From positions 62,001 through 126,000 of the forward strand of contig NZ_FMYF01000009.1 in assembly GCF_900092135.1 (NCBI RefSeq): 64,000 nt of DNA, given 5' to 3'. This stretch comes from Raineyella antarctica. Its GTDB lineage: Bacteria; Actinomycetota; Actinomycetes; Propionibacteriales; Propionibacteriaceae. The first letter of the stretch is position 1; the number at the start of each line of letters is the position of its first letter. A program made the position numbers and the translations under genes. The notes under the pieces are model-generated. The model saw only the letters and a list, made by a program, of their open reading frames with translations. It searched no databases and was not told the origin of the DNA. Positions 62,562 to 64,000 of this stretch are shown here, piece after piece.

Positions 62562-63242
62562 TCAGACCTCCTGCTCACCCGCCTCCATCTGCTTGCGGGC
62601 CCGGCGGCTCGCCCGGACGCGGTGGTCCGCGCTGTAGGCCGGGGCCGCCATCGGGGAACCCGTCATGACGGCCGAACGCATGCCAGCGACGACCTGGGAG
62701 GTGGCGCGGTAGGCCTCCGCGGAGCGGTCGTTGTCGAACGTGATGGAGCGCTCGCGGCGTACGCCCATCTTGGCGCCCTCCTCGACGGCGTCCTGGTTGG
62801 TCCCCATGAACAGGAAGACCCAGCTGTACTGGCTCTCCTGCTGGGTGATCAGGTCCTTGATCCCGGCGGCGGTCCACTCGGTGGAGGCGTTCTCGTAGCC
62901 GTCGGTCATGATCGGCACGATGACCGAGCCCGGGCGCTGGTCCTCGGGCAGGGCGGCGAGCCGCTCCCCGACAGTGGTGACGGTACGGCCGATGGCGTCG
63001 TAGAGGGCGGTGGTGCCGCGCGGCACCAGATCGAGCGGGGGTACCTGGTCCACCGGCAGGTCGCGGAAGACCTCCTGGTACTCGTTGTCGAACTGGGCCA
63101 GGGATACCAGGCAGCGGCCGGGGACGCCCCGCTGCTCGGCGATGAAGTCATCGAAACCCTGGGTGACGGCATGGGCCATCGATTGCATCGAGCCCGAGCG
63201 GTCCAGGACCGCGGCGATGTAGGTGAGGCTGTTGTCGGTCAT
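62562..63242 (-). CDS. VWA domain protein
   Basis: A 226-residue von Willebrand A domain. The MIDAS metal site is in VLDRSGSMQSM (DxSxS), with later Thr in PRGTTALYDAIGRTV and Asp in PIMTDGYENAS. No signal peptide or membrane segment, so cytoplasmic. The C-terminus has a basic stretch (DHRVRASRRARKQM). Such stand-alone VWA proteins often work with tellurite/stress or ATPase partners; here a small HTH-like gene follows upstream on the same strand. Confidence 0.9.
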   Translation of the reverse strand: MTDNSLTYIAAVLDRSGSMQSMAHAVTQGFDDFIAEQRGVPGRCLVSLAQFDNEYQEVFRDLPVDQVPPLDLVPRGTTALYDAIGRTVTTVGERLAALPEDQRPGSVIVPIMTDGYENASTEWTAAGIKDLITQQESQYSWVFLFMGTNQDAVEEGAKMGVRRERSITFDNDRSAEAYRATSQVVAGMRSAVMTGSPMAAPAYSADHRVRASRRARKQMEAGEQEV

Positions 63243-63275
63243 GGGGAGCTCCTCGGATCAGTGGGTGGGGGTCCG

Positions 63276-63656
63276 TCAGGACAGGTCGTCGGGCTTGCGG
63301 GTACTGAAGCGCAGCGGACGCGATTTGGAGTTGTTGCTGCGGCTGGCGTCGTAGCGGGCACGGGACAGGGACTCACCGCTCACCCGGCCCTCCTCGACGT
63401 AGCCCTCGAGGGGTGCCGAGGCTGCGAGCCGGGGGCCGACCGAGTTGGGGGCGATGCGAGCGGCCGCTGCGACCTGGCGGATCGAGGCGCCGGACAGCGC
63501 CACGGCGGCCATCGCTTCGTTGAGTGCGCTGGTCAGGTGTTCGCCGGCCTCGGTGAGTCGCGTGACGTCGTCGAGGGTGGGCTGGTCGGTGTCGATCCGG
63601 TCCAGGAGTAGGCGGGCGCTCTCCACCGACCGCGCGAGGGGATTGTCCTGTTTCAT
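63276..63656 (-). CDS. Small helix-turn-helix-like protein
   Basis: A 126-residue protein. The N-terminal part is helical (SARLLLDRIDTDQPTLDDVTRLTEAGEHLTSALNEAM), followed by a segment like a helix-turn-helix (MAAVALSGASIRQVAAAARIAPNSVGPRLAASAPLEGYV) and a basic Ser/Asn/Arg-rich tail. CAAGGAGG precedes the ATG. It lies upstream of the VWA gene (33 bp gap) on the same strand and behind a double palindrome. It is probably a DNA-binding protein, perhaps autoregulated; no family is assigned. Confidence 0.78.
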   Translation of the reverse strand: MKQDNPLARSVESARLLLDRIDTDQPTLDDVTRLTEAGEHLTSALNEAMAAVALSGASIRQVAAAARIAPNSVGPRLAASAPLEGYVEEGRVSGESLSRARYDASRSNNSKSRPLRFSTRKPDDLS

Positions 63657-63691
63657 GCGACCTCCTTGCCGCCACATCAGGTCTGTCCAGG

Positions 63692-63725
63692 TGTGCAAGT
63701 TCTGCACATGCTCAAGTATTGCACG
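63692..63725. promoter_or_regulatory. Two adjacent 17-bp palindromic boxes upstream of the HTH-like gene
   Basis: TGTGCA-AGTTC-TGCACA (63692-63708, perfect arms) is followed directly by TGCTCA-AGTAT-TGCACG (63709-63725, degenerate). Both have the AGT core and the same spacing. They lie 36-69 bp upstream of the HTH-like gene's start, the expected operator position. Autoregulation by that protein is inferred. Confidence 0.65.
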
Positions 63726-63751
63726 CTGGGGGTGCGGAAGCCAGAGGTTCG

Positions 63752-63873
63752 TGAGCCGAATCCGACGCTCCACGCACGCCCTCGGCCACCGGCCCGGAAG
63801 GGAACCGCGCAGAACCGTGGATCGGCGCGGCGCAGCGGGGCCGACCGAGAAATGGGGCGTCAGATTCGGCTCA
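63752..63873. repeat. 122-bp element with 17-bp inverted terminal arms
   Basis: TGAGCCGAATCCGACGC (63752-63768) and GCGTCAGATTCGGCTCA (63857-63873) are inverted complements with one mismatch. Further inside, CTCGGCC and GGCCGACCGAG extend the symmetry. It could fold as one long hairpin or represent a miniature inverted-repeat element. It lies between the HTH-like gene and the right-edge gene. No target-site duplication is obvious. Confidence 0.65.
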
Positions 63874-63957
63874 TCGCCCACTCTCGGATCCCTCCGGCTT
63901 CGGGGCCGGGCCAACCCCCGCCCCCGCGCCCGCGGGCCGCAGTGGGATCCTCGTCCC

Positions 63958-64000
63958 ATGGCACCCCTCACCTTGCCTCTCGACGCCGCCGCTGCCACCC
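63958..64000 (+). CDS. Possible start of a gene cut by the window edge
   Basis: ATG at 63958 opens a frame MAPLTLPLDAAAAT that continues to the end of the window. TGGGAT upstream could be a -10 for a leaderless transcript. The visible 14 residues are too few to identify, and the call rests on position and the open frame only. Confidence 0.35.
   Translation, partial: MAPLTLPLDAAAAT

Larger units (their letters stand above)
63657..63957. other. 301-bp intergenic region with regulatory palindromes and a long inverted repeat
   Basis: No protein gene is seen between the small HTH-like protein and the start of the right-edge gene. The region holds two adjacent 17-bp palindromic boxes (63692-63725) and a long inverted repeat with 17-bp arms spanning 63752-63873. 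Both are listed separately. The space between 63874 and 63957 shows only GC-rich low-complexity sequence. Confidence 0.7.

Overview
This 64 kb window comes from a high-GC (about 70%) actinobacterial chromosome. Gene content and style fit Actinomycetota, possibly Propionibacteriales, but I cannot name a genus. Many genes start with GTG, TTG or leaderless ATG, 4-bp ATGA/GTGA overlaps are common, and the hexamer CGTACG is conspicuously frequent. No rRNA, tRNA, CRISPR array, insertion sequence or phage gene was seen. Both ends are cut inside genes: gcvP on the left, and probably an unidentified gene on the right.

Layout. (1) 1-6.4 kb: a plus-strand glycine/serine operon gcvP'-gcvT-gcvH-glyA-sdaA-lipA, able to take glycine through serine to pyruvate and to make the lipoyl cofactor for GcvH. 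(2) 6.4-12.6 kb: a class IV aminotransferase, an ankyrin protein, an aldo/keto reductase, a copper-type P1B ATPase with a CsoR-like operator, and a zinc alcohol dehydrogenase followed by a gene remnant and a strong hairpin. (3) 12.6-17 kb: a membrane protein, a NarL-type two-component system and a MazEF-like toxin-antitoxin pair. (4) 17-21.4 kb: an OmpR-type two-component system beside a CueP-like copper lipoprotein, then an RclA/MerA-like flavoenzyme that has lost its N-terminal FAD-binding motif. (5) 21.4-26.3 kb: single metabolic genes, including a glycerophosphodiesterase with a PHO-box-like repeat array. (6) 26.3-36 kb: a tight five-gene oxidoreductase operon, a MarR regulator, an SDR operon and a GH15 glucoamylase. 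Two nearly identical operators sit in the two divergent promoter regions, so this looks like one regulon. (7) 36-50.4 kb: transporters, UDP-galactopyranose mutase with a glycosyltransferase, an ABC-F protein with a TetR regulator and an alpha-amylase, DedA, Usp and membrane proteins. (8) 50.4-53.2 kb: a copper operon copZ - 46-aa membrane protein - copA with a second CsoR-like operator and a G-quadruplex motif. (9) 54.4-60 kb: a hexuronate catabolic locus (UxaA, KDG kinase, remnants of KDPG aldolase and a LacI regulator, and a fructuronate/tagaturonate reductase) flanked by two copies of a 73-bp palindromic repeat. One deletion appears to have removed the 5' ends of both kdgA and lacI. (10) 60-64 kb: a DUF1653 protein, an atypical pyruvate kinase, a VWA protein and a small HTH-like protein behind a double palindromic operator.

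Copper handling is a recurring theme: two P1B ATPases, CopZ and CueP, two matching CsoR-like boxes and a neighbouring two-component system with its own candidate binding sites. The csoR gene itself is not in the window. The best candidates for something undescribed are the MarR-linked oxidoreductase/GH15 regulon, the 46-aa copper-operon membrane protein, and the structured intergenic elements at 54.4, 60.0 and 63.7-63.9 kb.
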